Positions 1-8,139 of a DNA stretch of 43,946 nt are shown piece after piece. The notes below the pieces were generated by a model, which saw only the letters and a list, made by a program, of their open reading frames with translations, did no database searches and was not told the DNA's origin. Source of the stretch: Agrobacterium larrymoorei. Lineage in GTDB: Bacteria; Pseudomonadota; Alphaproteobacteria; Rhizobiales; Rhizobiaceae. The translations under genes and the position numbers were made by a program. Position 1 is the stretch's first letter. Each line of letters starts with the position of its first letter. The stretch lies in contig NZ_JAAMFB010000008.1 of the NCBI RefSeq assembly GCF_013322225.1, positions 1-43,946 of the forward strand, given 5' to 3'.

Positions 1-95
1 CAAAGCTGAACTGAGAACCGCTCTTCATCGCCATGCCACCGCCCCTTCGATCGCTCACAAACAAAGTGAATCATATTCGTCGGGTTTTGCAATGG

Positions 96-130
96 TCCCA
101 CAAGGGGAGAGATAAACCCAGCCGCACCCT
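96..130. repeat. Truncated copy of the GTA-region palindromic element (R0)
   Basis: These 35 bases are an exact reverse complement of positions 1977-2011, part of the large palindromic element between the tape-measure and DUF2460 genes. Only one inner arm (the GGGGAGAG side plus the GCCGCACC core) is present, so this is a remnant. It lies just upstream of the tail-protein ribosome binding site (AAAGGA at about 152-157). Confidence 0.85.
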
Positions 131-165
131 TTCAGTTTCATTTTCATGTTTGAAAGGACAAAGCC

Positions 166-573
166 ATGGTGGCGCAGAAGGGCAAGGACCTGCTGCTGAA
201 GATCGATAATGCCGGGGTGTTCGTGACGGTTGCGGGCTTGCGGACCAAGCGGCTGGCGTTCAATGCGGAAAGCGTTGATGTGACGGATGCGGAAAGCTCC
301 GGGCGGTGGCGGGAGCTGCTGGCCGGAGCAGGCGTGCAGCGCGCCGGGCTGACGGCATCCGGCATATTCAAGGATGCGCAGAGCGATGCGCTGGTGCGCA
401 CGGCGTTTTTTGGTGGCGCGATCCCCGAGTGGCAGATCGTCATCCCCGATTTCGGCACGATTGCGGGGCGGTTCCAGATGACCGCACTGGAATATTCCGG
501 GCGTCATGACGGCGAGGTGCAGTTTGAAATCGCACTGGAATCGGCAGGCGTCATCAGCTTTGGAGCGCTTTGA
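166..573 (+). CDS. GTA/phage major tail protein (TP901-1 family)
   Basis: This 135-residue protein matches the TP901-1-type major tail tube protein, the g9 product in the Rhodobacter gene transfer agent (RcGTA). It would polymerise into the tail tube that conducts DNA. Visible features are the opening MVAQKGKDLLLK, the segment RLAFNAESVDVTDAESSG typical of tail tube proteins, and a C-terminal beta-rich stretch ending FEIALESAGVISFGAL. The ATG has AAAGGA eight bases upstream. The next gene begins on the last base of the stop codon, so the two are translationally coupled. Length and position at the head of the tail genes agree with RcGTA order. The head and connector genes would lie to the left, outside the window. 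Family and context are strong; function in particle production is inferred. Confidence 0.88.
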   Translation: MVAQKGKDLLLKIDNAGVFVTVAGLRTKRLAFNAESVDVTDAESSGRWRELLAGAGVQRAGLTASGIFKDAQSDALVRTAFFGGAIPEWQIVIPDFGTIAGRFQMTALEYSGRHDGEVQFEIALESAGVISFGAL

Positions 574-935
574 TGGGGGCACAGAATTTCGGACGCGCCA
601 ACCGGCGTCGCGGTGAAGTCGAGGCCATGCTGGACGGCGAACGGCGCATATTGTGCCTGACGCTTGGGGCGCTGGCGGAACTGGAAACCGCCTTCGCCGC
701 CGATGATCTGACGGGACTGGCGGGGCGCTTTGCCAGCGGCCGGATGAAGGCGGCGGATATGATCCGCGTGATTGGCGCGGGCTTGCGCGGCGCGGGCAAC
801 GTGTTTTCCGACGACGACGTTGCAACGATGAGCATCGAGGGCGGGATTGCGGGCTATGCCGGTATCGTCGGCGACCTGCTGACAGCGACCTTTGCCGGAA
901 CCGGGGCGGAGGCCGGGGCTACGGCTTCCCCTTGA
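573..935 (+). CDS. GTA gp10-like tail protein (tail assembly chaperone family)
   Basis: The 120-residue product resembles the small alpha-proteobacterial 'gene transfer agent family protein' encoded after the major tail protein (RcGTA g10 position). The conserved core is visible as RGEVEAML...RRILCLTLGALAELETAF followed by a helical region (LTGLAGRFASGRMKAADMIR). Such proteins are thought to help tail tube assembly and are usually grouped with phage tail-assembly chaperones. The ATG at 573 overlaps the preceding TGA; a TTG three bases earlier is an alternative. The gene's own stop overlaps the TTG start of the next gene, so three genes are tightly coupled. The C-terminus is Ala/Gly-rich and probably disordered. 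Confidence 0.8.
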   Translation: MGAQNFGRANRRRGEVEAMLDGERRILCLTLGALAELETAFAADDLTGLAGRFASGRMKAADMIRVIGAGLRGAGNVFSDDDVATMSIEGGIAGYAGIVGDLLTATFAGTGAEAGATASP

Positions 936-1153
936 GAGCCGCAGCAGGTGCTGGCCGTTCGCAGGAAAATCGGCCCTTTCCATGGGGGCAGGTGATCCAT
1001 GCGGGGCTTTGCCTGCTGCGGCTTTCTCCAACCGTTTTCTGGGCTCTCACACCGGTCGAGTTCTTCGCCATGACGGGCGGCATGCGGCCACGTGCGCCGG
1101 GGCTGAGCCGGGCCGGTCTCGATGAGCTGATGCGGGCGTTTCCGGATGGGTGA
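932..1153 (+). CDS. Small phage tail assembly chaperone (RcGTA rcc01693-like)
   Basis: This 73-residue ORF starts at a TTG overlapping the gp10 stop and carries the pattern of the small GTA tail-assembly chaperone family: WGQVIHAGLCLLRLSPTVFWALTPVEFFAM followed by a short basic tail. In this family the motif around 'LRLSP..FW.LTP.E' is characteristic. The role is inferred as a chaperone for tape-measure or tail-tube assembly, by analogy with the paired small ORFs before tape-measure genes in siphophages. No good Shine-Dalgarno precedes the TTG, so translation probably depends on coupling. A 90-base AT-richer gap separates it from the tape measure. The start is uncertain; the reading frame is well supported by position and motif. 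Confidence 0.75.
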   Translation: MRAAAGAGRSQENRPFPWGQVIHAGLCLLRLSPTVFWALTPVEFFAMTGGMRPRAPGLSRAGLDELMRAFPDG

Positions 1154-1243
1154 GGCTTGGATGCCGGATGAAGCCCGACATGACGGGAAATCTATTTATT
1201 TACAATCCATTAATCTCCCAACTTGAATCGGAAAGGCAAGGCG

Positions 1244-1822
1244 ATGGCGGATGAGACGAGCTTTGCGGAAAGCCGCGAAGAGGCCGAGGCACTGGCTTCG
1301 GTGATGGACGATCTGGAGCGGCGTTCGCAGCGGTTTGGCTCGGCGCTGACCTCCGCGTTGCAGGCGGCGACGGTGGGTGGCAGGGGGCTGGACGGGGTGT
1401 TGCAGGGGCTGGGTATGCGGCTTTCCAACATCACGCTTTCAGCCGGGCTGAAGCCGCTGGAAAATATGCTGTCTTCGGCTGTTGGCAATATGATGTCAGG
1501 GGCGGGATCGCTGTTTGCCTTTGCGAATGGCGGGGTGCCCGGGCGGGTGACGCCTTTTGCGGATGGCGGGGTGGTTTCCAGCCCGACGTTTTTCCCCATG
1601 GGTGGCGATATGGGGCTGATGGGCGAGGCGGGCAGCGAGGCTATTCTGCCGCTGAAACGCGGGGCGGATGGCTCGCTGGGCGTGGCTGCCGGTGGTGGGG
1701 GTGGCGGGACGCAGATCGTGTTCAATGTGACGGCGAGTGATGCGGCGAGTTTCCGGCGTAGCGAAGGGCAGATTTCGGCGATGCTGGCGCGCAGTGTCGG
1801 GCGGGGGCAGCGGGGGTTGTGA
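1244..1822 (+). CDS. Short phage tail tape measure protein (GTA g11 type)
   Basis: The product is 192 residues from ATG 1244, which has GGAAAGG and AAGG about 6-14 bases upstream; a TTG at 1223 would add seven residues. The N-terminal half is helical (EEAEALASVMDDLERRSQRF). The centre has the repeated Phe-Ala-Asn/Asp-Gly-Gly pattern (FANGGVPGRVTPFADGGVV) and GEAGSEAILPLKRG, a signature of tape-measure C-termini, then a glycine run before TQIVFNVTA. Tape-measure length sets tail length; this one is very short, as in RcGTA, consistent with a short GTA tail rather than an intact siphophage. The downstream element R1 separates it from the baseplate genes, which is unusual for an otherwise contiguous operon. 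Confidence 0.87.
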   Translation: MADETSFAESREEAEALASVMDDLERRSQRFGSALTSALQAATVGGRGLDGVLQGLGMRLSNITLSAGLKPLENMLSSAVGNMMSGAGSLFAFANGGVPGRVTPFADGGVVSSPTFFPMGGDMGLMGEAGSEAILPLKRGADGSLGVAAGGGGGGTQIVFNVTASDAASFRRSEGQISAMLARSVGRGQRGL

Positions 1823-1855
1823 GGGGGGCTCTAGGTGCTCCATCGGCGGGTATAA

Positions 1856-2071
1856 ACCCCTCACCAAGAAAACTATGACTTCGCGTTGCGAAGATCGAGG
1901 TTTTCTATCCTCTCCCACAGGGGGAGAGGAAAAGACCGCACCGCTTCGATGCCATTTAACCGTAGAAAAGGCCGTGAGGGTGCGGCTGGGTTTATCTCTC
2001 CCCTTGTGGGAGAGAAAGCAATTTCAACATCTTAGCCAAAGGCTAAGTGTTAGAAATTGCCAGTGAGGGGT
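1856..2071. repeat. Large compound palindromic element (R1)
   Basis: The 216-bp unit is bounded by ACCCCTCAC (1856-1864) and its inverted copy GTGAGGGGT (2063-2071). Inside are nested hairpins: AGAAAAC/GTTTTCT enclosing CTTCGC-GTT-GCGAAG; CTCTCCCACAGGGGGAGAG; a core with CCGCACC and GGTGCGG-type arms; CTCTCCCCTTGTGGGAGAG; and GCAATTTC/GAAATTGC enclosing CTTAGCC-AAA-GGCTAAG. It fills the gap between the tape-measure and DUF2460 genes. A second copy in the opposite orientation is at 8140-8363. It encodes no plausible protein and looks like a non-autonomous repeat. Confidence 0.9.
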
Positions 2072-2115
2072 CGCGCTTCCCCCTCCGACTTCAAATCAAT
2101 TCCAGGATCAACAAC

Positions 2116-2754
2116 ATGGCAGCATTTCATGACGTGCGGTTTCCGCTGCGGCTGGCGCTTGGCACGAGCGGCGGGCCGGTGCGGCGCACCGATATCGTCA
2201 ACCTTTCCAACGGGCGGGAGAACCGCAATCAGCGCTGGCGCAATTCGCGGCGGGCTTATGATGCCGGATCGGGGGTGAGGTCGGTGACCGATCTCTATGC
2301 GGTGCTGGAGTTTTTCGAGGCGCGGGGCGGACAGCTTTACGGGTTTCGGTTTCGCGATCCCGTGGATTTTCGATCCGGGCCGCCGTTCAAGGTGCCGACG
2401 GCGATGGATCAGCGGATCGGTACCGGTGACGGCGTGACGGCAGCGTTTCAGCTGGTGAAGACCTATGCGGATGCGGGTGGAGGTTGGACGCGGACCGTTG
2501 CCAAGCCGGTGGAGGGTTCGGTTCTGGTTTCGGTTAATGGGGCGGTGGTTGCGCCTGCGAATTTCGGCGTCGACCATGCCACCGGGATCGTGACGTTTCG
2601 GACAGGGCATATCCCGACTGGTGGGGCAGTGATCCGCACCGGGTTCGAATTCGATGTGCCGGTGCGGTTCGATGTCGACCGGATCGATGTAAGCCTTAGC
2701 GCTTTCGAGGCGGGGCGTATTCCTTCCATTCCATTGGTGGAGATTTTGCCATGA
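2116..2754 (+). CDS. DUF2460 / TIGR02217 phage distal tail protein (GTA g12)
   Basis: The 212-residue product is recognisable as the DUF2460 family: an N-terminal FHDVRFPLRLALGTSGGP, a central TDLYAVLEFFEARGGQLYGF and RFRDPVDF, and the C-terminal VPVRFDVDRIDVSLSAFEAG. In RcGTA this is the distal tail protein, which forms the ring joining the tube to the hub. The ATG at 2116 is chosen because AGGA lies eight bases upstream and the family N-terminus begins here; the frame is open further upstream, into element R1. The stop overlaps the next ATG (ATGA), coupling it to the hub gene. Confidence 0.9.
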   Translation: MAAFHDVRFPLRLALGTSGGPVRRTDIVNLSNGRENRNQRWRNSRRAYDAGSGVRSVTDLYAVLEFFEARGGQLYGFRFRDPVDFRSGPPFKVPTAMDQRIGTGDGVTAAFQLVKTYADAGGGWTRTVAKPVEGSVLVSVNGAVVAPANFGVDHATGIVTFRTGHIPTGGAVIRTGFEFDVPVRFDVDRIDVSLSAFEAGRIPSIPLVEILP

Positions 2755-3638
2755 AGATGGTGCCGAGAGACCTTGCCGCGCATCTTGGCGGTGAGGTGAC
2801 GACGACGTGCCATTGCTGGAAGGTGAGCCTGCGTGATGGGGCGGTGCTGGGCTTTACCGAGCATGATGCGGCGCTGGCCTTTGGCGGCGTGATCTATCTG
2901 GCCGCGAGCGGGTTTCAAGCCAGCGAAAACGATAGCGAAACGGGGCTGGCGGCCAGTTCCGGCGAGGTGGCGGGCGGGTTTTCGAGTGAGGCGGTAAGCG
3001 AGACCGATCTGGCGGCGGGGCGTTTCGATGGGGCGAAAGTCGAGCTTTACCTCGTCAACTGGCAGGTGCCGGAAGAGCAGCACCTGCTGCTGAAGGTGCG
3101 CGAGATCGGCGAGGTGACGCGCTCTGGCGGCGCGTTCAAGGCGGAACTGCGCAGTTTCGCGCATCGTCTGAGCCAGCCGCAGGGGCGGGTTTATGGCAGG
3201 CGTTGCGATGCCGCGCTTGGGGATGCGCGATGTGGTGCGAAACTGGCCGGATTTCAGGCCAACGGGACGGTGGTGGCGGTGGGTGGCTCCGGGCGAATGA
3301 TGGTTTCCGGGTTGGATGGTTTTGCCGAAGGGTTTTTTGGGCAAGGTAAGCTGAGTTTTGTGAGCGGTGCCAATTCGGGACGTAGCTTCGATCTGGACGA
3401 CCATGCGAAGCGCGATGGCGTGACGAGCATCAGTTTCTGGCTGCCGCTGGAGGTCGCGCCGCAGGTTGGCGATGCTTTTGCGGTGACGGCGGGGTGCGAC
3501 AAGAGCTTTGCGACCTGCAAGACGAAGTTTGCCAATCATCTAAATTTTCGCGGCTTTCCGCATATGCCAGGGGCAGATTTCGCCTATTCCTATGTGACCA
3601 GCCGGACGCAGCACGATGGCGGGGCGATCTTTTCATGA
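2751..3638 (+). CDS. DUF2163 phage BR0599-family hub protein (GTA g13)
   Basis: The 295-residue protein matches the DUF2163/BR0599 family (TIGR02218). Landmarks are CWKVSLRDGAVLGFTEHD, FSSEAVSETDLAAGRFDGA, SQPQGRVYGRRCDAALGDAR, and the conserved C-terminus containing NHLNFRGFPHMPG. In RcGTA this protein is the baseplate hub. Four cysteines in two pairs, C152/C161 and C249/C256, are arranged as expected for metal binding; the RcGTA hub is reported to carry an iron-sulfur cluster, so a similar site is plausible here but inferred. It overlaps DUF2460 upstream and the NlpC/P60 gene downstream by ATGA on each side. Confidence 0.9.
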   Translation: MKMVPRDLAAHLGGEVTTTCHCWKVSLRDGAVLGFTEHDAALAFGGVIYLAASGFQASENDSETGLAASSGEVAGGFSSEAVSETDLAAGRFDGAKVELYLVNWQVPEEQHLLLKVREIGEVTRSGGAFKAELRSFAHRLSQPQGRVYGRRCDAALGDARCGAKLAGFQANGTVVAVGGSGRMMVSGLDGFAEGFFGQGKLSFVSGANSGRSFDLDDHAKRDGVTSISFWLPLEVAPQVGDAFAVTAGCDKSFATCKTKFANHLNFRGFPHMPGADFAYSYVTSRTQHDGGAIFS

Positions 3639-4069
3639 GTGATATCGGTGAACGGGTTTTGATGCTGGCCGAGCAATGGATCGGCACGCCCTATCGGCAT
3701 CAGGCCTCGCTGAAAGGGGTCGGCTGCGATTGTCTGGGGCTGGTGCGCGGCGTCTGGCGCGAGCTTTACGGACACGAGCCGGAACTACCGCCGCCTTATG
3801 CGCGGGACTGGGCCGAGCGTGGCAGTGAAGACCGGATGATGTTGGCGGCGGGGCGGCATTTTTTGCCCGTTGCGAGCCTAGTGGAGGCGCTGCCGGGCGA
3901 CCTGCTGCTGTTTCGCTGGCAAGCGGATTGCGCGGCCAAACATGCGGGCATTCTGGCCGGGCCGGATCATTTCATCCACGCCTATGAACAGGCGGCGGTG
4001 GTGCGCTCGACGCTGGTGCCTTCCTGGCGGCGTCGTGTTGCGGGCGTCTTTCGTTTTCCAGAGGAGTGA
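3635..4069 (+). CDS. NlpC/P60 cell-wall peptidase of the GTA baseplate (g14)
   Basis: The 144-residue protein is a compact NlpC/P60 cysteine peptidase that would cut peptidoglycan peptides during DNA delivery. The catalytic cysteine is C33 in GVGCDCLGLVRG, and the probable catalytic histidine is H103 in KHAGIL, with H115 in HAYE nearby. The domain starts at once (ERVLMLAEQWIGTPYRHQA), with no signal peptide, as expected for a particle component delivered through the tail. The ATG overlaps the preceding TGA, and the stop is followed after three bases by the TTG of the large tail protein. Context and catalytic motif agree with RcGTA g14. Confidence 0.92.
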   Translation: MSDIGERVLMLAEQWIGTPYRHQASLKGVGCDCLGLVRGVWRELYGHEPELPPPYARDWAERGSEDRMMLAAGRHFLPVASLVEALPGDLLLFRWQADCAAKHAGILAGPDHFIHAYEQAAVVRSTLVPSWRRRVAGVFRFPEE

Positions 4070-4072
4070 GCT

Positions 4073-7000
4073 TTGGCAACCCTTGTTTTTCAGGCGGCGG
4101 GTGCTGCTATTGGCAGTATTTTTGGGCCGGTTGGCGCGATTATTGGCAGGGCGGCAGGGGCTTTGGCGGGGAGTGCGGTGGACCGTGCGCTGCTCTCGCC
4201 TTCGCGCACCATCAGCGGTGCCAGGCTTTCGACGGCGCGAATTCCGGGGGCAGAGGAAGGCGGGGCGATTTCGCGGGTTTATGGCACCGCACGGATCGGG
4301 GGCACGCTGATATGGGCTACGCGGTTCGAGGAAAGCGTGACGCGTGAGCGGCAGGGCGGCAAGGGCAGTAGCAGCGGATCGACGACCGTCGAGACGTTCC
4401 GCTATTTCGCCAATATCGCCATCGGGCTTTGCGAAGGCGAGGTGGCGATGGTGCGGCGGGTGTGGGCCGATGGGCAGGAACTGGACCTGACCGGTATCGA
4501 GATGCGCTTTTACTCCGGCAGCGATACGCAGCTTCCCGACCCGCTGATCGAAGCGAAACAGGGGGCGGGCAACGCGCCTTCTTATCGCGGACTTTCCTAT
4601 GTTGTGTTCGAGCGGCTGCCGCTGGAAGGGTTTGGCAATCGTATTCCGCTCATTCAGTTCGAGGTGGTGCGTCCGGTTGGAAAGCTGGAAAGCCAGATCA
4701 GGGCTGTCACAATCATTCCCGGGGCAACGGAGCATGGCTATGCAACGTCCGCCGTTTCCGAGCGCAGCGGGGCGGGGCAGAGCCGCATCCTGAACCGTAA
4801 TACACTTGTTGCTGCGACGGACTGGCAGGCTTCCATCGACGAATTGCAGGCGCTTTGCCCCAATCTGGAAAGCGTGGCGCTGGTGGTGACGTGGTTCGGC
4901 ACCGATATGCGGGCGGGGGAATGCCGCATTATGCCCGGCGTGGAGGTGGCGCAGCGTGAACGTGAAAGTGCGCGCTGGACAGTTGCGGGCATGGGACGCG
5001 GGCAGGTTCGGCTGGTCAGCCATCGGGATGGCGGGCCTGCCTATGGTGGTACGCCCAGCGATACATCCGTCTTGCAGGCGATTGCCGATCTGAAGGCGCG
5101 TGGGCTGAAGGTATGCCTCTATCCCTTTGTTATGATGGATGTTCCGGCGGGCAATGGTCTGCCTGATCCTTACGGGAAGGCTGAGCAGGATGCCTATGGC
5201 TGGCGCGGAAACATAACCTGCCACCCGGCAGCGGGGCGGCCTGCGAGTGTGGACAGGACGGCAGCGGCGCGGGCTCAGATCTCCATCTTCTGCAACCGGA
5301 CCGATGGGTATCGGCGCATGGTGCTGCATTATGCAGCGCTGGCGCGGCAGGCGGGCGGGGTGGATGCGTTTCTGATCGGTTCCGAACTGCGCGGGCTGAC
5401 GCGGGTGCGCGATGAGGCCAATGCTTTCCCCTTCGTGGAAGAACTGGTGCGGCTGGCGGGGGATGTGCGCGGTGGTCTGGGTGCTGCGACCAAGCTGACC
5501 TATGCCGCCGACTGGAGCGAGTATTTCGGCTATCATCCTGCAGATGGTTCCGGTGATGTGTTCTTCAATCTCGATCCGCTGTGGGCGAGCCCGGACATCG
5601 ATGCGGTGGGTATCGACAACTATATACCGCTTTCCGACTGGCGCGACGAAGATGTTTTGGACGGAAACCCGGACGGATTCGATGGGCCGGATGATGCGGG
5701 TGGATTTGGCCGGAGCATCAAGGCGGGTGAGGGTTTCGACTGGTATTATGCCAGCGATGCGGACCGGGCGAGCCGCAAGCGCAGCGCGATTTCCGACGGG
5801 CTGAAGGGCAAGCATTGGGTCTATCGCTACAAGGATCTGGAGGGCTGGTGGCGGAACCGGCATCACGACCGGGTGGGCGGCGTGGAAAGTGCCACTGCGA
5901 CGGCGTGGGTGCCGGGGATGAAGCCTATCTGGTTTACCGAGCTGGGCTGTCCGGCCATCGACAAGGGGGCGAACAGGCCGAATACTTTCATCGACCCGAA
6001 ATCCTCCGAGAGCGCCTATCCGCACTTTTCCAGCCGTATGCGATCCGACAGCCAACAGCGGCGGTTTCTTGAGGCGCATCATGCATACTGGCAGGGCGAA
6101 ACCATGCTGGCGGGGATGGTCGATCCGTCGCGGATTTTCGTCTGGACGTGGGATGCGCGGCCCTATCCGGACTTTCCGCAGGATACCGGTATTTGGAGCG
6201 ATGGGGCGAACTGGCGCACCGGGCACTGGCTGAACGGCAGGCTGGGTGCAACGACGCTGGCGGATCTGATCGCTGCGGTGCTGACAGAACATGGCTTTGT
6301 GGATTTCGATGTTTCCGCAGTGACCGGTGATGTTGCCGGTTACGTGCAGGGTGATGTGACGGCGGCGCGCAGCCTGCTGGAACCGCTGCTGGAAGCCTTT
6401 CAGGTGGATGTGGTGGAGGATGGCGCGGTGCTGCGGTTTGTGTCTCGTGGCAGGGCTGCGAGCGCGACCAAGGTAATTTCCGCCTATGTGGATGAAGAGG
6501 GTTCGGCGCTTTGGGCTGAGGCGCGGGGCCACGACAGTGATTTCGCGGCGGAAGCGGTGATGACGGCGTTCAATCCGGCGCTGGATTACGAGCAGGCGAG
6601 TGTACGGTCCCGCCGCATCGATAACGCTGGCAACCGGGTGCTGCGCTACGATCTGGGTGCGGTGCTTTCGCAGGAAACCACTCAGAATGCGGTAGAAGTG
6701 TTGCTGCGCGATAACCGATTGTCGCGGCGCACGGTGAGTTTTGCCATTTCGCCGCAGGAGATCGAGCTCGAGCCGGGGGATTGCGTGCGGCTGGTGGACG
6801 GGCCGGGCGGGCGCTTTATGGTCAGCCGGATCGAGGACGGAGATGTGCGGCGGATCGAGGCGCGGGAGTTTTCGCGAGCCGCGCAGAGCCTGACCGGTGA
6901 AAGCGAAACGCCGCGTAGCGGTTCCGGCAATGCTTCCGATGGGTTTGATCCGGATATTCTACTGATGGATTTGCCGCAATTCGAGGCGGGGGAAGCGCAA

Positions 7001-7870
7001 GGCTTTGCCCGCGTGGCGGCCTTTGCGCGGCCCTGGCGGCGGATGGGGCTTTCTGTTTCTGCTGGCACGGAAGGATATGCGGGGCGGGCGCTGCTGGAAC
7101 AGCCCGCCAAGATCGGTGTGCTGAATGCGACGCTGCCAACGGGATTTGCGGGGCGGTTCAATCTGGCGGGCGCAATCGACATCATGCTGCCCTATGGCGA
7201 TCTGGCCTCGGCAAGGGACATTGCCGTGCTGAACGGTGCCAACCGGATCGCCATTCGCAGCGCCAGTGGTGCATGGGAAGTGGCGGCCTTTGCGCAAGCG
7301 ACAGAGGTTGCGGGCGGCAGATGGCGCTTGACGCGGCTGCTGCGGGGGCTGTCCGGCACCGAGGACGCGATGATGGCGGGAGCCGCCCAGGGAGCCGAGG
7401 TCGTTATTCTGGATAATAGCGTGGTGCCGATGGGCCTGCGTGACGATGAGCGCGGGCTTCAACTCAACTGGATTATCGAGGCGGAAGGTGCGCAGATTTC
7501 CCGCGCCGGGCCCTTCGCATTTACCGGAGGTTTAAGGGCGCAGATGCCGCTTGCGCCGGTGCATCTTCGCGGGCGGCGTGGTGCGGACGGCGTTCGCCTG
7601 ACGTGGATACGGCGCGGGCGGGTGGATGCGGATGGCTGGGATGCCGCCGATATTCCGCTGGACGAACCGTTCGAGCGATATCGTATCGAGATTCTCAACG
7701 GGGATGAGGTGCGACGGACAATCGAGGTGGGCGAGGCGGCGTATCTCTATGTCGCCGATGACGAGCTCGCCGATTTCGGGGCGGCGCAGGCGTCGCTTGG
7801 CCTGCGCATCCGCCAGCTCGGGCGCGCGGTGCCGCTAGGAGTTTTGGCGACTGCGGTTTTGCAGGTTTGA
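4073..7870 (+). CDS. GTA host-specificity protein ('megatron', g15), TIM-barrel plus tail domains
   Basis: This 1265-residue protein is the largest in the window and matches the RcGTA g15 host-specificity protein. The N-terminus is hydrophobic and glycine-rich (AGAAIGSIFGPVGAIIGRAAG), then a gpJ-like region (VWADGQELDLTGIEMRFYSG). The middle (about residues 380-720) has the GTA TIM-barrel-like domain related to glycoside hydrolases, with DWSEYFGYHPADGSGDVFFN, WASPDIDAVGIDNYIPL and a putative acidic active-site residue in IWFTELGCPAIDKG. Phage-tail-3-type and carbohydrate-recognition-like regions follow. It probably forms the baseplate tip and penetrates the envelope. The TTG start is supported by GAGGAG six bases upstream. 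Its size is close to the Rhodobacter protein, and no internal frameshift is visible. Confidence 0.92.
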   Translation: MATLVFQAAGAAIGSIFGPVGAIIGRAAGALAGSAVDRALLSPSRTISGARLSTARIPGAEEGGAISRVYGTARIGGTLIWATRFEESVTRERQGGKGSSSGSTTVETFRYFANIAIGLCEGEVAMVRRVWADGQELDLTGIEMRFYSGSDTQLPDPLIEAKQGAGNAPSYRGLSYVVFERLPLEGFGNRIPLIQFEVVRPVGKLESQIRAVTIIPGATEHGYATSAVSERSGAGQSRILNRNTLVAATDWQASIDELQALCPNLESVALVVTWFGTDMRAGECRIMPGVEVAQRERESARWTVAGMGRGQVRLVSHRDGGPAYGGTPSDTSVLQAIADLKARGLKVCLYPFVMMDVPAGNGLPDPYGKAEQDAYGWRGNITCHPAAGRPASVDRTAAARAQISIFCNRTDGYRRMVLHYAALARQAGGVDAFLIGSELRGLTRVRDEANAFPFVEELVRLAGDVRGGLGAATKLTYAADWSEYFGYHPADGSGDVFFNLDPLWASPDIDAVGIDNYIPLSDWRDEDVLDGNPDGFDGPDDAGGFGRSIKAGEGFDWYYASDADRASRKRSAISDGLKGKHWVYRYKDLEGWWRNRHHDRVGGVESATATAWVPGMKPIWFTELGCPAIDKGANRPNTFIDPKSSESAYPHFSSRMRSDSQQRRFLEAHHAYWQGETMLAGMVDPSRIFVWTWDARPYPDFPQDTGIWSDGANWRTGHWLNGRLGATTLADLIAAVLTEHGFVDFDVSAVTGDVAGYVQGDVTAARSLLEPLLEAFQVDVVEDGAVLRFVSRGRAASATKVISAYVDEEGSALWAEARGHDSDFAAEAVMTAFNPALDYEQASVRSRRIDNAGNRVLRYDLGAVLSQETTQNAVEVLLRDNRLSRRTVSFAISPQEIELEPGDCVRLVDGPGGRFMVSRIEDGDVRRIEAREFSRAAQSLTGESETPRSGSGNASDGFDPDILLMDLPQFEAGEAQGFARVAAFARPWRRMGLSVSAGTEGYAGRALLEQPAKIGVLNATLPTGFAGRFNLAGAIDIMLPYGDLASARDIAVLNGANRIAIRSASGAWEVAAFAQATEVAGGRWRLTRLLRGLSGTEDAMMAGAAQGAEVVILDNSVVPMGLRDDERGLQLNWIIEAEGAQISRAGPFAFTGGLRAQMPLAPVHLRGRRGADGVRLTWIRRGRVDADGWDAADIPLDEPFERYRIEILNGDEVRRTIEVGEAAYLYVADDELADFGAAQASLGLRIRQLGRAVPLGVLATAVLQV

Positions 7871-7899
7871 TTTCAACAGAGCAGAAGGAAGGACGTTTT

Positions 7900-8106
7900 A
7901 TGACCGACATGAAGGCTTGGTATCATTCGAAGACGATCTGGGGTGCGCTGATCGCGGTGTTTGCGCCGCTGTTGCAGGTGGCGGGGCTGAACCTGCCGGG
8001 CGGGTTTGAAAACGATCTGGCGGAGGGGCTGGTGACGGTGGCCGGTGGTGTGGGCGGTCTGATTGCGCTTTATGGGCGGTTGTGGGCGACGACGACGATC
8101 AGGTAG
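7900..8106 (+). CDS. Small holin-like membrane protein
   Basis: The 68-residue product from ATG 7900 (GAAGGAAGGA upstream; an in-frame TTG at 7867 lacks such a site) has two hydrophobic segments, about residues 11-27 (IWGALIAVFAPLLQVAG) and 40-56 (VTVAGGVGGLIALYGRL), joined by a short acidic loop. The N-terminus AWYHSKTIWG resembles small prophage membrane proteins annotated as holins. It follows the host-specificity gene by 29 bases in the same direction and ends just before repeat R2, so it is probably the last gene of the particle operon. A lysis role is inferred from size, topology and position; in Rhodobacter the lysis genes lie elsewhere. Confidence 0.6.
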   Translation: MTDMKAWYHSKTIWGALIAVFAPLLQVAGLNLPGGFENDLAEGLVTVAGGVGGLIALYGRLWATTTIR

Positions 8107-8139
8107 GGGATTGGGTGATGACGCTTGACGGGCGGCAGG

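Noticed and set aside
1..34. Possible minus-strand gene starting MAMKSGSQFSF and leaving the window on the left
   Set aside because: Only about ten codons are visible. An AAGGGG lies upstream, but a minus-strand gene would break the expected GTA gene order, and no family can be recognised.
1823..2115. Protein-coding frames within element R1
   Set aside because: They span nested palindromes, have no ribosome sites and no recognisable protein character; the DUF2460 protein starts after the element at 2116.
3878..6532. An 884-codon open frame antisense to the host-specificity gene
   Set aside because: It mirrors the real gene in high-GC DNA, has no domain character, is rich in Arg/His/Pro, and lacks supporting context. 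The plus-strand protein is clearly recognised.
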